Shown: positions 1 through 8,653 of the stretch, one piece after another | Numbering within the stretch: position 1 is the first letter of the stretch | How the letters are laid out: every line of letters begins with the position of its first letter | DNA from: CAJBVG01 sp943372995 | Lineage (GTDB): Bacteria > Bacteroidota > Bacteroidia > Sphingobacteriales > Sphingobacteriaceae | Assembly (NCBI GenBank): GCA_943372995.1 | Contig: CALSAQ010000003.1 | Coordinates: 62,001-126,000 of the forward strand | Length of the DNA stretch: 64,000 nt | Direction of reading: 5' to 3' | Position numbers and translations under genes: made by a program | Notes under the pieces: generated by a model | What the model saw: the letters and a program-made list of their open reading frames with translations, nothing else | Databases searched by the model: none | What the model was told of the DNA's origin: nothing

Positions 1-1
1 A

Positions 2-679
2 ATTGCCCGAATGGATTTAGACACTACACGCAGAAAAAATACTTTACAAGATTTGGTAAATGATTTTGAAGCAGGGCAAATTGATATTTTAGTAGGCACA
101 CAAATGGTTACTAAAGGACTGGATTTTGAACGGGTAAGTTTAGTTGGTATTATTTTGGCAGACTCTTTACTCAATCACCCCGATTTTAGGGCACATGAGC
201 GAGCATTTCAATTAATAGCACAGGTAAGTGGTAGAGCAGGAAGAAGAGCTGAACAAGGAAAAGTTATCATTCAAACTTACAAACCCGATCATCCCATATT
301 ACAATTAGCATCAAGACACGATTACGATACTTTCTTAAAACAACAACTAAACGAAAGAAAACAATTTTATTATCCACCTTTTGTTCGACTAATAGAATTA
401 ACCATAAAACACAAAAATGGCCAAACTGCACAATTAGCATCTCAGAAGCTAGCCAAAGATTTAGTGAAATTGTTTGGACAAAAATCGGTGCTCGGTCCAG
501 AATTTCCTGCAGTATCAAAAATAAGAAATCAATACATTCAAAAAATCATATTAAAACTCGATCGACTATCAGCCAATCTTGAGAAGAACAAAGAGATTAT
601 TAAAATTAAAATAGCGGAATTGAAGAGTCAGAAAGAATATAGCACTTGTACTGTTTTAATTGATGTAGATCCTCTATAG
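2..679 (+). CDS. priA: Primosomal protein N' (PriA helicase), C-terminal part, truncated by window edge
   Basis: This is the C-terminal third of the replication-restart helicase PriA, which recognises abandoned forks, unwinds DNA with ATP and reloads the replicative helicase in the cytoplasm. The frame is open from base 2, so the gene starts outside the window and the ATG at 11 is internal. The second helicase lobe is visible: motif V region GTQMVTKGLDF, then motif VI QVSGRAGRR, followed by the PriA-specific C-terminal domain. The zinc-binding cysteines expected before motif V would lie upstream of base 1. The stop at 677-679 faces the convergent sugar-transferase gene 2 bp away, with no obvious hairpin between them. 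Confidence 0.93.
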   Translation: MARMDLDTTRRKNTLQDLVNDFEAGQIDILVGTQMVTKGLDFERVSLVGIILADSLLNHPDFRAHERAFQLIAQVSGRAGRRAEQGKVIIQTYKPDHPILQLASRHDYDTFLKQQLNERKQFYYPPFVRLIELTIKHKNGQTAQLASQKLAKDLVKLFGQKSVLGPEFPAVSKIRNQYIQKIILKLDRLSANLEKNKEIIKIKIAELKSQKEYSTCTVLIDVDPL

Positions 680-681
680 CA

Positions 682-2097
682 TTATTTCCCTCTACCCTGT
701 ATAACGGTAGCTATGGTGAAAAATAATATCTTAAAGTCTACAGCTAAGCTCATGTTTTCGATATAAATAATATCGTATTTTAAACGCTCTAACATTTGCT
801 CAACATTTTCTGCATAGCCATATTTTACTTGGCCCCAAGATGTGATTCCAGGTCTTACTTTATGTAAATGTTTATAGTGAGGGGCATATTTCAAAATCTG
901 ATCAATAAAGAACTGGCGTTCTGGGCGAGGACCAACTAACGACATATCACCAACCAGAACATTGTAAAACTGAGGAATTTCATCTAATCTCGTTTTTCTC
1001 ATAAAACGACCAAAAGGTGTAATACGAGTATCATTTTCGCTCGACAACTGAGGGCCTTTATTTTCAGCACCTACAAACATGGAACGAAACTTTATAATTT
1101 TAAATTCCTTTCCATGTAATCCAATTCTCGACTGTTTAAAAAATATTGGACCAGGGGAGCTGAATTTCACAAGAATTGCTGTAATGAGATATACGGGCGA
1201 CATCAATACTAAAAAGAATAAAGACACACAGACATCGAGAATTCTTTTGGTATAGATTTGCCACGCAGGCATTAAGTCTGTTTTTATTTGGATAAGTGGT
1301 ATCCCAAATAAATGATTCATCTTAACCGATCCAGAAATAATATCGTACATATCTGGAATAATCTTTACATCAGCGCGGCAATTTTCGAGTTCTTCGATAA
1401 TCCTTTTAAGATTATCATGTTCCGATGATTCTATCGCAATAATCACTTCGTCGATATTATAATCTTCCACCACAGTGGCTACATCTTCGTATTTCCCTAG
1501 TTGAGGTAGATGTTGAGCTAATTGATTTTTATGATTAACATCGCCATTTACAAATCCTATAAATTTGAATCCGACAGATTCCTTCTCCGATTCAATTTCA
1601 TTATATAGTTTGTATGCTTTATCGTTACTGCCCACTAAGAGTGTATTAAATCCAATGATACGCCTCTTAATTTTCATCTTCGTTCTGGTGGTCAATACAA
1701 AGCGAGGAACAGCAGTAACAAAAAAATGTAGTGTAACAAGGGTAAGGAATGATGCATAATAATTGGTATAATCTGCTACCTCATCATCAAGTATCAACAC
1801 AAAAAATAATACAAGTACTCCAATAAATGTTTGTGAAGCAGTTTGTATGATTTCTTTTAGCCTCGACTTTTTATAAATATTTCTGTAAGTACCCCAAAGC
1901 GTATAAATGACTAACCAATAAAAGGGAATGAGTAATAAACCCAAGTAAAAATTTTTATCAAAATCAACTGGGATATGATATCCAAATTTTAAAGGTTCAA
2001 CATAAATCTTTCTGTATGCGAAAAAACAAACCCATACGATCATTGCAGTAGCATAATCCGTTAATAAATAGGTTATGGTTTGTTTTAGCTTGTTCAC
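682..2097 (-). CDS. Polyprenyl-phosphate hexose-1-phosphate transferase (WcaJ/WbaP family)
   Basis: Membrane enzyme that moves a sugar-1-phosphate from a nucleotide sugar to undecaprenyl phosphate, the first step of a capsule or exopolysaccharide repeat unit. The N-terminal half has about four hydrophobic helices (residues 10-30, 50-70, 88-105, 112-135), then a Rossmann-like CoA-binding_3 domain (about 148-260), one more hydrophobic segment (285-312) and the bacterial sugar transferase domain. Signature stretches are FFKQSRIGLHGKEFKIIKFRSM (read in parts, residues 319-340), RLDEIPQFYNVL (370-381) and MSLVGPRPE (385-393). The start is GTG at 2097 and overlaps the stop of the upstream lipoprotein gene by 4 bp, so the two are translationally coupled. 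The sugar specificity cannot be read from the sequence. Confidence 0.9.
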   Translation of the reverse strand: MNKLKQTITYLLTDYATAMIVWVCFFAYRKIYVEPLKFGYHIPVDFDKNFYLGLLLIPFYWLVIYTLWGTYRNIYKKSRLKEIIQTASQTFIGVLVLFFVLILDDEVADYTNYYASFLTLVTLHFFVTAVPRFVLTTRTKMKIKRRIIGFNTLLVGSNDKAYKLYNEIESEKESVGFKFIGFVNGDVNHKNQLAQHLPQLGKYEDVATVVEDYNIDEVIIAIESSEHDNLKRIIEELENCRADVKIIPDMYDIISGSVKMNHLFGIPLIQIKTDLMPAWQIYTKRILDVCVSLFFLVLMSPVYLITAILVKFSSPGPIFFKQSRIGLHGKEFKIIKFRSMFVGAENKGPQLSSENDTRITPFGRFMRKTRLDEIPQFYNVLVGDMSLVGPRPERQFFIDQILKYAPHYKHLHKVRPGITSWGQVKYGYAENVEQMLERLKYDIIYIENMSLAVDFKILFFTIATVIQGRGK

Positions 2098-3014
2098 TTG
2101 TACATTATCCTAAAGTTATCTAATAACACTTTCGAACTAGCAGTACCACTATTGTGGTTAGCCTTAAAATAAAATTTATAGGTTGAATTCGTATATGCTG
2201 ATAAATCAGCTGATACGTTAAGATAAGCTTTCTTCCATTCGCCACCAGTAGAAAACAAAGTAATAAAATTTACATCAGTAAAATCACCAGTAGAATTATT
2301 TATCACATATATCCCTATTGTTAAACTTACATCTGTTCTATAATTAAAATCTAAATAGGTAGGTCTTAAATTATTAGGTAATGAATACGAGTCTATGGTT
2401 TCGAATTCCATATAATCTTTAGTATCATCCATTTCCATCAACAACGAAAAGTTCCCATCAAATACTAAACTATCATTATCTGTTCTATATATAGTGTCTA
2501 CCTTTGAGTTCTGAGTATATTTAAAGATAGTACCTATCCCCTCAAAAGTTTCGGGAAATTGACCTGTTGCGTTTGGAGGATATTTTACTGCAGCAGGGTC
2601 GTAAGTAGTAACAGGTTTTATTGTATCAGTCTTACCTAATTCAGTGTCGATGGTTACCGTATAATTTTTAAAGAAAGGATATATCCTTCTATCCGAATTT
2701 TGAGCATTAACCAGCACACCAGGAGAAACACTAATCTTATGCTGACCAGCTGAGGCCAAAACAGGGAATGTAGCAGGTAACTCGTATGTGCCTACGAAAA
2801 TACCATCAACATATACCCAAGCATCAACTATACGTTGTGATCCAGCTTTTGCCGGACCAACAGGGGTTTTATTTGTATCTAAAAAACTAATTGAATCTAT
2901 TCTCAAATAGAATGGAATTTCTTCGCTAGGATTTATAATTTCGCAAGATGAAATGGTGATTGCTAAAATTATAATTGAAATATATAGGTTAAGGTTTTGT
3001 AGCAGTTGCTTCAT
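2094..3014 (-). CDS. Predicted lipoprotein of unknown function
   Basis: A 306-residue protein with a short hydrophobic N-terminus ending in a lipobox-like ITISSC (Cys 24), so a lipoprotein of the envelope is expected. The body is rich in beta-type residues, with a segment at about 65-110 (WVYVDGIFVGTYELP) resembling the PEGA/DUF4397-like beta-sandwiches of Bacteroidetes lipoproteins, and a C-terminal half that may be a jelly-roll. No catalytic motif is recognised. It is the first gene of a two-gene unit with the sugar transferase, overlapping it by 4 bp, which suggests a role connected to surface polysaccharide; that link is inference from position only. The start is ATG at 3014. Confidence 0.75.
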   Translation of the reverse strand: MKQLLQNLNLYISIIILAITISSCEIINPSEEIPFYLRIDSISFLDTNKTPVGPAKAGSQRIVDAWVYVDGIFVGTYELPATFPVLASAGQHKISVSPGVLVNAQNSDRRIYPFFKNYTVTIDTELGKTDTIKPVTTYDPAAVKYPPNATGQFPETFEGIGTIFKYTQNSKVDTIYRTDNDSLVFDGNFSLLMEMDDTKDYMEFETIDSYSLPNNLRPTYLDFNYRTDVSLTIGIYVINNSTGDFTDVNFITLFSTGGEWKKAYLNVSADLSAYTNSTYKFYFKANHNSGTASSKVLLDNFRIMYK

Positions 3015-3097
3015 GAATAATTATAAACTTGGCCGAAAATAATGATTTCAAATGAATTCATTATCTTAAAAACGATAAAAGTGAGGAGCTAGTATAC

Positions 3098-3775
3098 ATG
3101 CAAATGAAGATAAAAGAATCGACAGAGCAATTTATAGATTCATATAAACATAAAGGAGAGCGCAAGATTCTTGTAGAACACTTACGCAAGAGAGGTATAT
3201 GTAACGAAAAGGTTTTAGAAGTAATTGGACTGATACCTAGGCATTATTATTTTCACAAAGACTTTTGGGATCATGCCTATGAAGATAAGGCGTTTCAAAT
3301 TGGAGCAGGTCAAACCATTTCACATCCACATACTGTAGCTTACCAAACCCAGCTATTAGATATACAAGTAAAAGACAAAGTGTTAGAAATAGGAACAGGT
3401 TCTGGTTATCAGACTTCTATTTTGTTGGAGCTGGGTGCCGAAGTTTACACCATTGAACGTCAAAAAGAGCTTTTTGATAAGACTAAAAAGCTTTTGAGTC
3501 AACTTTCCTATAAACCCAAATACTTTTTTGGTGACGGATCTAAAGGAATACCGGCTTTTGCCCCATTCGACAAAATTATTTGCACAGCAGGCTCTCCAAG
3601 TATACCCAATACCCTCCTTTCCCAATTGAAAGTAGGAGGAAGAATGGTGATTCCTGTGGGTGACGAAAACCAGCAAAAAATGAATTTGGTAGAGCGAATA
3701 AATGATACAGAATTTCACACCGAAGTACTTGAGTCCTTTAGATTTGTACCGATGATTGGAGAGCAAGCTTGGTAG
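3098..3775 (+). CDS. pcm: Protein-L-isoaspartate O-methyltransferase
   Basis: Uses S-adenosylmethionine to methylate isoaspartyl residues in damaged proteins so that they can return to normal aspartate. The 225-residue length and layout fit the Pcm family: an N-terminal segment with IPRHYYF, the GQTISHPH substrate-loop motif (about residues 71-78), the SAM-binding glycine loop VLEIGTGSGYQTSIL (about 94-108), the acidic IERQ turn that follows strand 2, and the conserved tail ending GEQAW. The start is ATG at 3098, with a second in-frame ATG two codons later that is equally usable. It is monocistronic and divergent from the lipoprotein/sugar transferase pair. Confidence 0.93.
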   Translation: MQMKIKESTEQFIDSYKHKGERKILVEHLRKRGICNEKVLEVIGLIPRHYYFHKDFWDHAYEDKAFQIGAGQTISHPHTVAYQTQLLDIQVKDKVLEIGTGSGYQTSILLELGAEVYTIERQKELFDKTKKLLSQLSYKPKYFFGDGSKGIPAFAPFDKIICTAGSPSIPNTLLSQLKVGGRMVIPVGDENQQKMNLVERINDTEFHTEVLESFRFVPMIGEQAW

Positions 3776-3827
3776 GTTCGATTTTTCAAAAAAGCCTCTT
3801 TAAAGCTTATTTAAGCACATTTTACAA

Positions 3828-3862
3828 TTAACATGTGTTAATAACTTATCAACACATGTTAA
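3828..3862. repeat. Intergenic inverted repeat, 12-bp arms
   Basis: TTAACATGTGTT (3828-3839) pairs perfectly with AACACATGTTAA (3851-3862), separated by 11 bp. It lies between pcm and the promoter of the barrel gene. There is no T-run on either side, so it does not look like an intrinsic terminator. It also contains TTATCAACA (3847-3855), one mismatch from the DnaA box TTATCCACA, and two flanking TGTTAATAA words. It could be an operator or a structured RNA leader; its role is unknown. Confidence 0.6.
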
Positions 3863-3893
3863 TAAATACAAAGCCAGTTATGATTTTTATCAC

Positions 3894-3923
3894 TTGAAGG
3901 GGTAATAAAAATAGTTAGATTTG
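3894..3923 (+). promoter_or_regulatory. Bacteroidetes-type promoter for the barrel/lipoprotein pair
   Basis: TTG at 3894-3896 and TAGATTTG at 3916-3923 are separated by 19 bp, matching the primary sigma factor promoter of Bacteroidetes (TTG, about 20 bp, TAnnTTTG). Transcription would start near 3928-3930, leaving a leader of roughly 38 nt before the ATG at 3967. This is the clearest two-element promoter in the window. Confidence 0.7.
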
Positions 3924-3966
3924 AGATACAATTATTAATTTATATTAAACTTAAAACAAAAAAAGT

Positions 3967-4641
3967 ATGAAAAAATTAATGTTAATCGCGTTATTCGCAG
4001 GGGTTGCATCTTTTGCTAACGCACAATTCAAGCCTGAAGCAGGAAACAAGACATTGGAAGTAAACTTTACTCCACTTGGCGGTTCTCCTATTAGCATCAA
4101 TGGCATCAGATTAAGGATGTTCAACGACGCTACAACTGCTTACAGATTGGGTGTAAACATCAACTATGCAAGTTCAAAAACTAGAACTGGTACTACTGCA
4201 GATGGCAGCAAAGAATTGTACGACAAATCTTCAGCTTTAGGTTTTAGCATCCAACCAGGTATTGAGAAACACATGGGTGGAACAAACAGATTATCTCCAT
4301 ACATGGGAGCAATTTTAGATTTAGGACTACAAACTTCTAAAGATATTGTTGAGTCGGAAAGTGGTACTACTGCTAACCAAGTAGAAACCGTTACTACAAC
4401 AGGTACAAATGGCTTTTTGAGAGTAGGCGTTAACGCAGTTGCGGGTGCTGACTATTATATCTCAAATAAATTGTATATTGGTCTTGAAGTAGGTTATGGT
4501 TTACAGTTAGTAAATAGCGCAACTATTAAAACTGAGACTTCAGTATCGGGTGCACCAACTGTTAAAGACCAAAAACCAGGTTCTACATTTAACTTTGGAC
4601 CAAACTTCAACGGAGCGTTCCGTTTAGGTTATGCATTCTAA
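3967..4641 (+). CDS. Small outer-membrane beta-barrel protein
   Basis: A 224-residue protein with a signal peptide (MKKLMLIALFAGVASFANA, cut before QF) and a body of alternating polar/hydrophobic beta strands ending in the aromatic C-terminus GAFRLGYAF, which is typical of outer-membrane barrels that are folded by the BAM complex. Strand candidates include LRMFNDATTAYRLGVNIN, KLYIGLEVGYGLQLV and FNFGPNFNGAFRLGY. The size fits an 8-stranded OmpA-like or OmpW-like barrel, but no OmpA peptidoglycan-binding domain follows. The gene shares a promoter with the lipoprotein 14 bp downstream. Its function is unknown. Confidence 0.8.
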   Translation: MKKLMLIALFAGVASFANAQFKPEAGNKTLEVNFTPLGGSPISINGIRLRMFNDATTAYRLGVNINYASSKTRTGTTADGSKELYDKSSALGFSIQPGIEKHMGGTNRLSPYMGAILDLGLQTSKDIVESESGTTANQVETVTTTGTNGFLRVGVNAVAGADYYISNKLYIGLEVGYGLQLVNSATIKTETSVSGAPTVKDQKPGSTFNFGPNFNGAFRLGYAF

Positions 4642-4655
4642 AAACAAAAAAAAAT

Positions 4656-5513
4656 ATGAAAGCAAATAAAGGCTTTATGCAAATGCTCCTAGTTGGGGCA
4701 TTTGCATTTTTTATCCTAAGCATTTCAGGTTGTTCTGAAAAGGAATACGATGGTGTAAATGCTCAAGCTGTTCAATCTACTCAGAAGCAGATATTGAATA
4801 GGGTGAGAAACATGACCTTTAAATTAAAGACCGCAGATGGTGGTACTGTGCTTGTAACTGGTAATGGAGGAATGAGTGCTAACATGAGCTTTAGCTCAGG
4901 ATCTAACTCTTCTTCATTTACAGATATTGGTGGTAGTACAAGTTTTGCAGCTGATCAAGGTTCTGTATCTTATAGCTCTGGTGCTTCAAATAATTCTTCT
5001 TACGATTTAGGCGGAACATTAAATGCTGGTGGTGGTAGTTTTATCGTTAACGGTAAATCAGTATCATTAGACTATGTGTTCTGTGCAGAAGAAGATTCTA
5101 TTTTTGGTGATCTTTCTGGTTTTTCTGGCGACGACATTAAAGTTCTTGTTGGTATCTCTGGAGAATTCGAAAGTCCTGAAGATGCTCGCTTAGACTACAT
5201 GGTATTCATGATTATGTTTAGCGATGGTACTACTGGAAGCTATAAACTTGATTTCGATTTATTATTAGGTGAAGAACCTGTAGGTAAATTCGGACTAATT
5301 GAGATTATTGATTTTTCTAAATTAAAACAAGACGGTTCATTCGAAAACATCGAAGATGCTAAATTATACGTATCGGTAAAAGGTACATTAGATGCTACCA
5401 ATGGTGCATATGTATATAGTAATGCCGACTTCGCAGAAATTACTTTTGATCAAGGTAATGATTTTACTATGGGTAAAAAGGTAAAAGGTTCGGGTAACCT
5501 ATTATGTCAATAA
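4656..5513 (+). CDS. Predicted lipoprotein of unknown function
   Basis: A 285-residue protein with an N-terminal hydrophobic stretch and a lipobox-like SISGC (Cys 26). A low-complexity Ser/Gly region follows (about residues 60-120, with repeats such as SSGSNSSSF and GGSTSF), then an acidic C-terminal half of likely beta structure. I recognise no family. It follows the outer-membrane barrel by 14 bp and is closed by a strong terminator, so the two form one transcription unit. A surface-exposed partner of the barrel is possible but is only inferred from position. Confidence 0.72.
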   Translation: MKANKGFMQMLLVGAFAFFILSISGCSEKEYDGVNAQAVQSTQKQILNRVRNMTFKLKTADGGTVLVTGNGGMSANMSFSSGSNSSSFTDIGGSTSFAADQGSVSYSSGASNNSSYDLGGTLNAGGGSFIVNGKSVSLDYVFCAEEDSIFGDLSGFSGDDIKVLVGISGEFESPEDARLDYMVFMIMFSDGTTGSYKLDFDLLLGEEPVGKFGLIEIIDFSKLKQDGSFENIEDAKLYVSVKGTLDATNGAYVYSNADFAEITFDQGNDFTMGKKVKGSGNLLCQ

Positions 5514-5533
5514 GAAATCTCTTTTGTTAAAAT

Positions 5534-5566
5534 AAAAAAGTCTCGACAAAATCGAGACTTTTTTAT
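5534..5566 (+). terminator. Intrinsic terminator after the barrel/lipoprotein unit
   Basis: The stem AAAAAAGTCTCGA / TCGAGACTTTTTT around a short CAAAA loop is followed by Ts. It would end transcription from 3.9 kb. The A-tract on the other side makes it potentially bidirectional. Confidence 0.9.
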
Positions 5567-5570
5567 TTTG

Positions 5571-5578
5571 TATATTTG
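5571..5578 (+). promoter_or_regulatory. -7 element of the smpB promoter
   Basis: TATATTTG matches TAnnTTTG and sits only 6 bp before the smpB ATG at 5585. If it is used, the transcript would start at or within a few bases of the ATG, so the message would be nearly leaderless. No TTG is seen 19-21 bp upstream, where the terminator hairpin lies. Confidence 0.55.
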
Positions 5579-5584
5579 CATCCC

Positions 5585-6031
5585 ATGTCGGAAAACATTA
5601 CCATAAAGAACAAGAAAGCTTATTTCGAATATCATATTTTAGATAAATATGTTGCTGGGATTGAACTGCTCGGTACCGAAATAAAGTCTATTCGTGCTGG
5701 TAAAGCTAACCTTACCGATGGCTTCTGTACTTTTGTGGGAAATGAGTTGTTTGCATTTAACATTCACATCTCTGAATATAGTATGGGTTCATTCTACAAT
5801 CACGAACCCAAAAGAAATCGCCGATTGTTGCTTAACAAAAAAGAACTAAAAAAATTACAAGCAAAAACTCAAGACAAAGGCATGACCATAATTCCTTTGC
5901 AAATTTTCTTCAATGAAAGAGGTTTTGCTAAAATGGAAATTGCACTTGCCCAAGGTAAAAAACTCCACGATAAACGCGACTCTCTAAAAGAGCGTGATGC
6001 AAAGATTGAGATTTCTCGATACAATAAGTAA
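5585..6031 (+). CDS. smpB: SsrA-binding protein SmpB
   Basis: Small RNA-binding protein that carries tmRNA to stalled ribosomes for trans-translation; its partner ssrA is also in this window at 26.7 kb. The 148-residue product shows the SmpB OB-fold hallmarks: KKAYFEYHILDKYVAGIELLGTEIKS (in parts), SIRAGKANL, and ISEYSMGSFYNHEPKRNRRLLL (in parts) with the conserved NHEPxRxRRLL block, then GRxxLALAxGKKxxDKR-like ALAQGKKLHDKRDSLKER at the C-terminal tail that mimics an anticodon stem. I choose ATG 5585 over the in-frame TTG at 5576 because the TTG lies inside the promoter element. Confidence 0.95.
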   Translation: MSENITIKNKKAYFEYHILDKYVAGIELLGTEIKSIRAGKANLTDGFCTFVGNELFAFNIHISEYSMGSFYNHEPKRNRRLLLNKKELKKLQAKTQDKGMTIIPLQIFFNERGFAKMEIALAQGKKLHDKRDSLKERDAKIEISRYNK

Positions 6032-6117
6032 TATGCTGGATAATATGCTGATATGCTAATATGCTAGTATGCTAATAAAAATAAAGTGTTAGCATATTAG
6101 CATATCAGCATATTATC
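6031..6117. repeat. 8-bp word array forming a 28-bp perfect inverted repeat (array A)
   Basis: ATATGCT units at 6043, 6051 and 6059, then GTATGCT at 6067, keep an exact 8-bp period. The reverse-complement units AGCATAT follow at 6091, 6099 and 6107. Positions 6039-6066 and 6090-6117 are a perfect 28-bp inverted repeat with a 23-bp loop. The array starts at the smpB stop codon, and the right arm contains the stop codon of the convergent mntH gene (6113-6115). The hairpin may terminate both transcripts, but it lacks a T-run. Confidence 0.9.
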
Positions 6118-7975
6118 TAGCAATCATCACTGGTATCTTCACTCTATGTCGTAATGAATCTAGTGTTGAACCCAACCATAAATCTTTCAACCCTCTGTGT
6201 CCGTGAGCAGCCATTACAATCAATTCAACATTTTCTTTAGTTGCTACATCTGCTAAGGCCTTCGCTGGATTTCCGAATGAAATCATCGATTTACATTGAT
6301 AACCATTTCGCTGCAATTCTTTTTCGTATTGTTGTAATTCTGTTTCATCTGTTCGCGTTTCTCTATCATCGGAATCTTTACCCGAATACCTAGCTGCCAC
6401 CGTTTCTACAACATGCACTAAAAGATATTGAGCGCTCTTTCCTCCTATTTGTAAGGCTTGGTTGAGTGCTATTTTATCAAATGATGAAAAATCTAATGGA
6501 ACTAAAATTCTATTGGGTTGCGAAGGTAGATTTATTTCAAATGAATCGAAACCTGCATGCGGTAAGGATACGGGCTTACTATTTTTTGTGGTGAAAGGTT
6601 GAAATATGATATAAAACAATAAGAATAAGAAAAAGCCTACTGCCCCTAGAACTATAGTATACACTAATACATGACTGCTACCATCGCTGAGCCACGAATA
6701 TATTTGCTCGTATACCAATTTAATATTTAATCCTATAATAATAATCGCAGATAACCAAGCTAAAATTTTAACCCAATTCTTAATTACGAATAATTTCATT
6801 TCATTTTTATCAGACGTAATATGTATTAATGGTACAATGGCAAAACCAAGTTGTAAGCTTAATACAACCTGACTAAATATTAATAACTCACCCAACTTCT
6901 CTTCTCCAAAATAGAGAATGGTAATAAATGCAGGTACTACGGCTATTAAACGTGTGATTAATCTACGAAGCCAAGGTCTTATTCTCAGGTTCAAATATCC
7001 TTCCATTACAATTTGACCTGCTAAAGTTCCCGTGATGGTAGAACTTTGTCCGGCACAAATTAGCGCTATAGCAAATAGAGTTGGAGATAAACTGCCAAAG
7101 ATATCGTTCAACAAACGATGTGCATCTTGTATTTCGGCAACCTCTAATAATCCATTTTTAAAAAATGCTGTAGCTGCCAAAATTAATATCGCAGCATTTA
7201 CAAAGAAGGCTAAGTTTAAAGCAATTGTTGAGTCGATAAAATTATATTTTATAGCATCCCTAATTCCTGCTTCATCCTTTTTTATCGATCGTGTTTGTAC
7301 TAAAGAGGAATGCAAATACAAATTATGAGGCATTACAGTTGCTCCGATAATACCAATTGCAATATATAAAGCACTACCATCTAGAGTAGAAGGAACAAAA
7401 CCACTTAACACTTCTGCAATTTGAGGTTGAGCAATAAAAAGTTCCATTAAAAAGGAAAGCCCAATAACAAAAATTAATGAAATAATGAATCGTTCTAATA
7501 TTCGAATCCCTCTATTCATTAAGAATAAAAGTAGTAAGGTATCAAATACAGTAATGCTGATTCCAACAATTAAGGGTAAGCCAAATAATAGTTGTAAACC
7601 AATGGCCATACCAATAATTTCAGCTAAATCGCAAGCAGCTATGGCCAATTCTGCTAGAACATATAAAGGAATATTTACCCACGACGGATAAATCTTACGT
7701 GATGCTTGAGCTAAATCTAATCCACGTACAATACCCAATCTTGCGCTCAAGCTTTGAAGAAGTAATGCCATTAAGTTCGACATGAGTAATACCCATACCA
7801 ATTTATAGCCATACATGCTACCACCTGCAATGTCTGTCGCCCAGTTCCCAGGATCCATATAACCAACACTTACTAAATAGGCAGGACCAACAAAGGCGAA
7901 GAATTTTCTCCACTTGTTTTTCCCTTCGGGTATTTTTACCGAGCGATGTACCTCACTTAATGATTCCTCTTGCAT
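6113..7975 (-). CDS. mntH: Nramp divalent metal transporter fused to a C-terminal UspA domain
   Basis: Proton-coupled importer of Mn2+/Fe2+ in the inner membrane. Residues 25-450 are the Nramp fold with about 11 helices. The two metal-site signatures are present: DPGN at 41-44 in helix 1 and MPHN at 215-218 in helix 6. Residues about 480-620 form a universal stress protein domain (NRILVPLDFSSFD start; ATP-loop HGHRGLKDLWLGST, with the first glycine of the usual GxxG replaced by Ala). Plain MntH is only about 410-450 residues, so this is a true fusion. The gene starts 1 bp after the stop of the DtxR-family regulator gene and must be co-transcribed with it. The Usp half may sense ATP or stress to gate transport; that is inference. 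Confidence 0.92.
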   Translation of the reverse strand: MQEESLSEVHRSVKIPEGKNKWRKFFAFVGPAYLVSVGYMDPGNWATDIAGGSMYGYKLVWVLLMSNLMALLLQSLSARLGIVRGLDLAQASRKIYPSWVNIPLYVLAELAIAACDLAEIIGMAIGLQLLFGLPLIVGISITVFDTLLLLFLMNRGIRILERFIISLIFVIGLSFLMELFIAQPQIAEVLSGFVPSTLDGSALYIAIGIIGATVMPHNLYLHSSLVQTRSIKKDEAGIRDAIKYNFIDSTIALNLAFFVNAAILILAATAFFKNGLLEVAEIQDAHRLLNDIFGSLSPTLFAIALICAGQSSTITGTLAGQIVMEGYLNLRIRPWLRRLITRLIAVVPAFITILYFGEEKLGELLIFSQVVLSLQLGFAIVPLIHITSDKNEMKLFVIKNWVKILAWLSAIIIIGLNIKLVYEQIYSWLSDGSSHVLVYTIVLGAVGFFLFLLFYIIFQPFTTKNSKPVSLPHAGFDSFEINLPSQPNRILVPLDFSSFDKIALNQALQIGGKSAQYLLVHVVETVAARYSGKDSDDRETRTDETELQQYEKELQRNGYQCKSMISFGNPAKALADVATKENVELIVMAAHGHRGLKDLWLGSTLDSLRHRVKIPVMIAR

Positions 7976-7976
7976 G

Positions 7977-8639
7977 TTATTTCTTAAATACTAATAAGTT
8001 CTGTGCTACTTCTTTACTGATAAATAAAGGTTCGTTGTTCTCTATACTAATCCAAAATGAATTGTCATACTCATTTTTGTCTTCAACTCTCACCTTAACT
8101 CCCAATGCAATTCCAATTTTCTCTAGGTGGCGTAAAAACAAAGTGCTATGTTCACTTACTCCTGAAATATTCCCAATATATCCTACTGGCATTTCATACA
8201 ACACATTCATTTTACGTCCATTAAATATTCCATTCTTAGTTGGAATGGGATCTCCATGAGGATCATACTGAGGAAAATCCAAGAACTCGTTCAAACGATC
8301 AATCAGCTCTTCCGATTCAATATGCTCCAATTGTTCTGCAATATCATGCACCTCATCCCATTTAAACTTTAGTTTCTCCACTAAAAAACTTTCCCATAAC
8401 CTATGTTTTCTAACTATAGCTAGTGCTACTTTAGTCCCCAATGGCGTTAAACTTACACCCTGATACTTCTTATAAAGTATCATTTTCTTTTCCGCAAGCT
8501 TCTTTAACATGTCGGTAACAGATGCCGCTTTTGTTTGAACAACGCTCGCAATGTCGTTTGTACTCACCTCAGCCTCAGTTTTTTCTTGAAGCTTGTAAAT
8601 TGCCTTAAGGTAGTTTTCTTCTGTAAATGAATTTTTCAA
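7977..8639 (-). CDS. mntR: DtxR/MntR-family metal-dependent transcriptional regulator
   Basis: A 220-residue metal-sensing repressor. The N-terminal winged helix (residues 1-65, with TEENYLKAIYKL and VQTKAASVTDMLKKLAEKKM), the metal-binding/dimerisation helices (HRLWESFLVEKLKFKWDEVHDIAEQLEH, in parts, with the His/Glu ligands) and a C-terminal FeoA/SH3-like domain (about 145-220) are all visible. The start is TTG at 8639: a stop lies two codons upstream and no ATG precedes the conserved TEENYLKAIY. It heads a two-gene unit with mntH, so Mn2+ control of the transporter is the natural role; MntR rather than an iron regulator is inferred from this pairing. A candidate operator lies 15 bp upstream. 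Confidence 0.88.
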   Translation of the reverse strand: MKNSFTEENYLKAIYKLQEKTEAEVSTNDIASVVQTKAASVTDMLKKLAEKKMILYKKYQGVSLTPLGTKVALAIVRKHRLWESFLVEKLKFKWDEVHDIAEQLEHIESEELIDRLNEFLDFPQYDPHGDPIPTKNGIFNGRKMNVLYEMPVGYIGNISGVSEHSTLFLRHLEKIGIALGVKVRVEDKNEYDNSFWISIENNEPLFISKEVAQNLLVFKK

Positions 8640-8653
8640 AATCTAATAATTTT

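Noticed and set aside
3828..3862. Replication origin
   Set aside because: Only one near DnaA box, no DnaA gene, no AT-rich unwinding element with clustered exact boxes, and no gene order typical of oriC.
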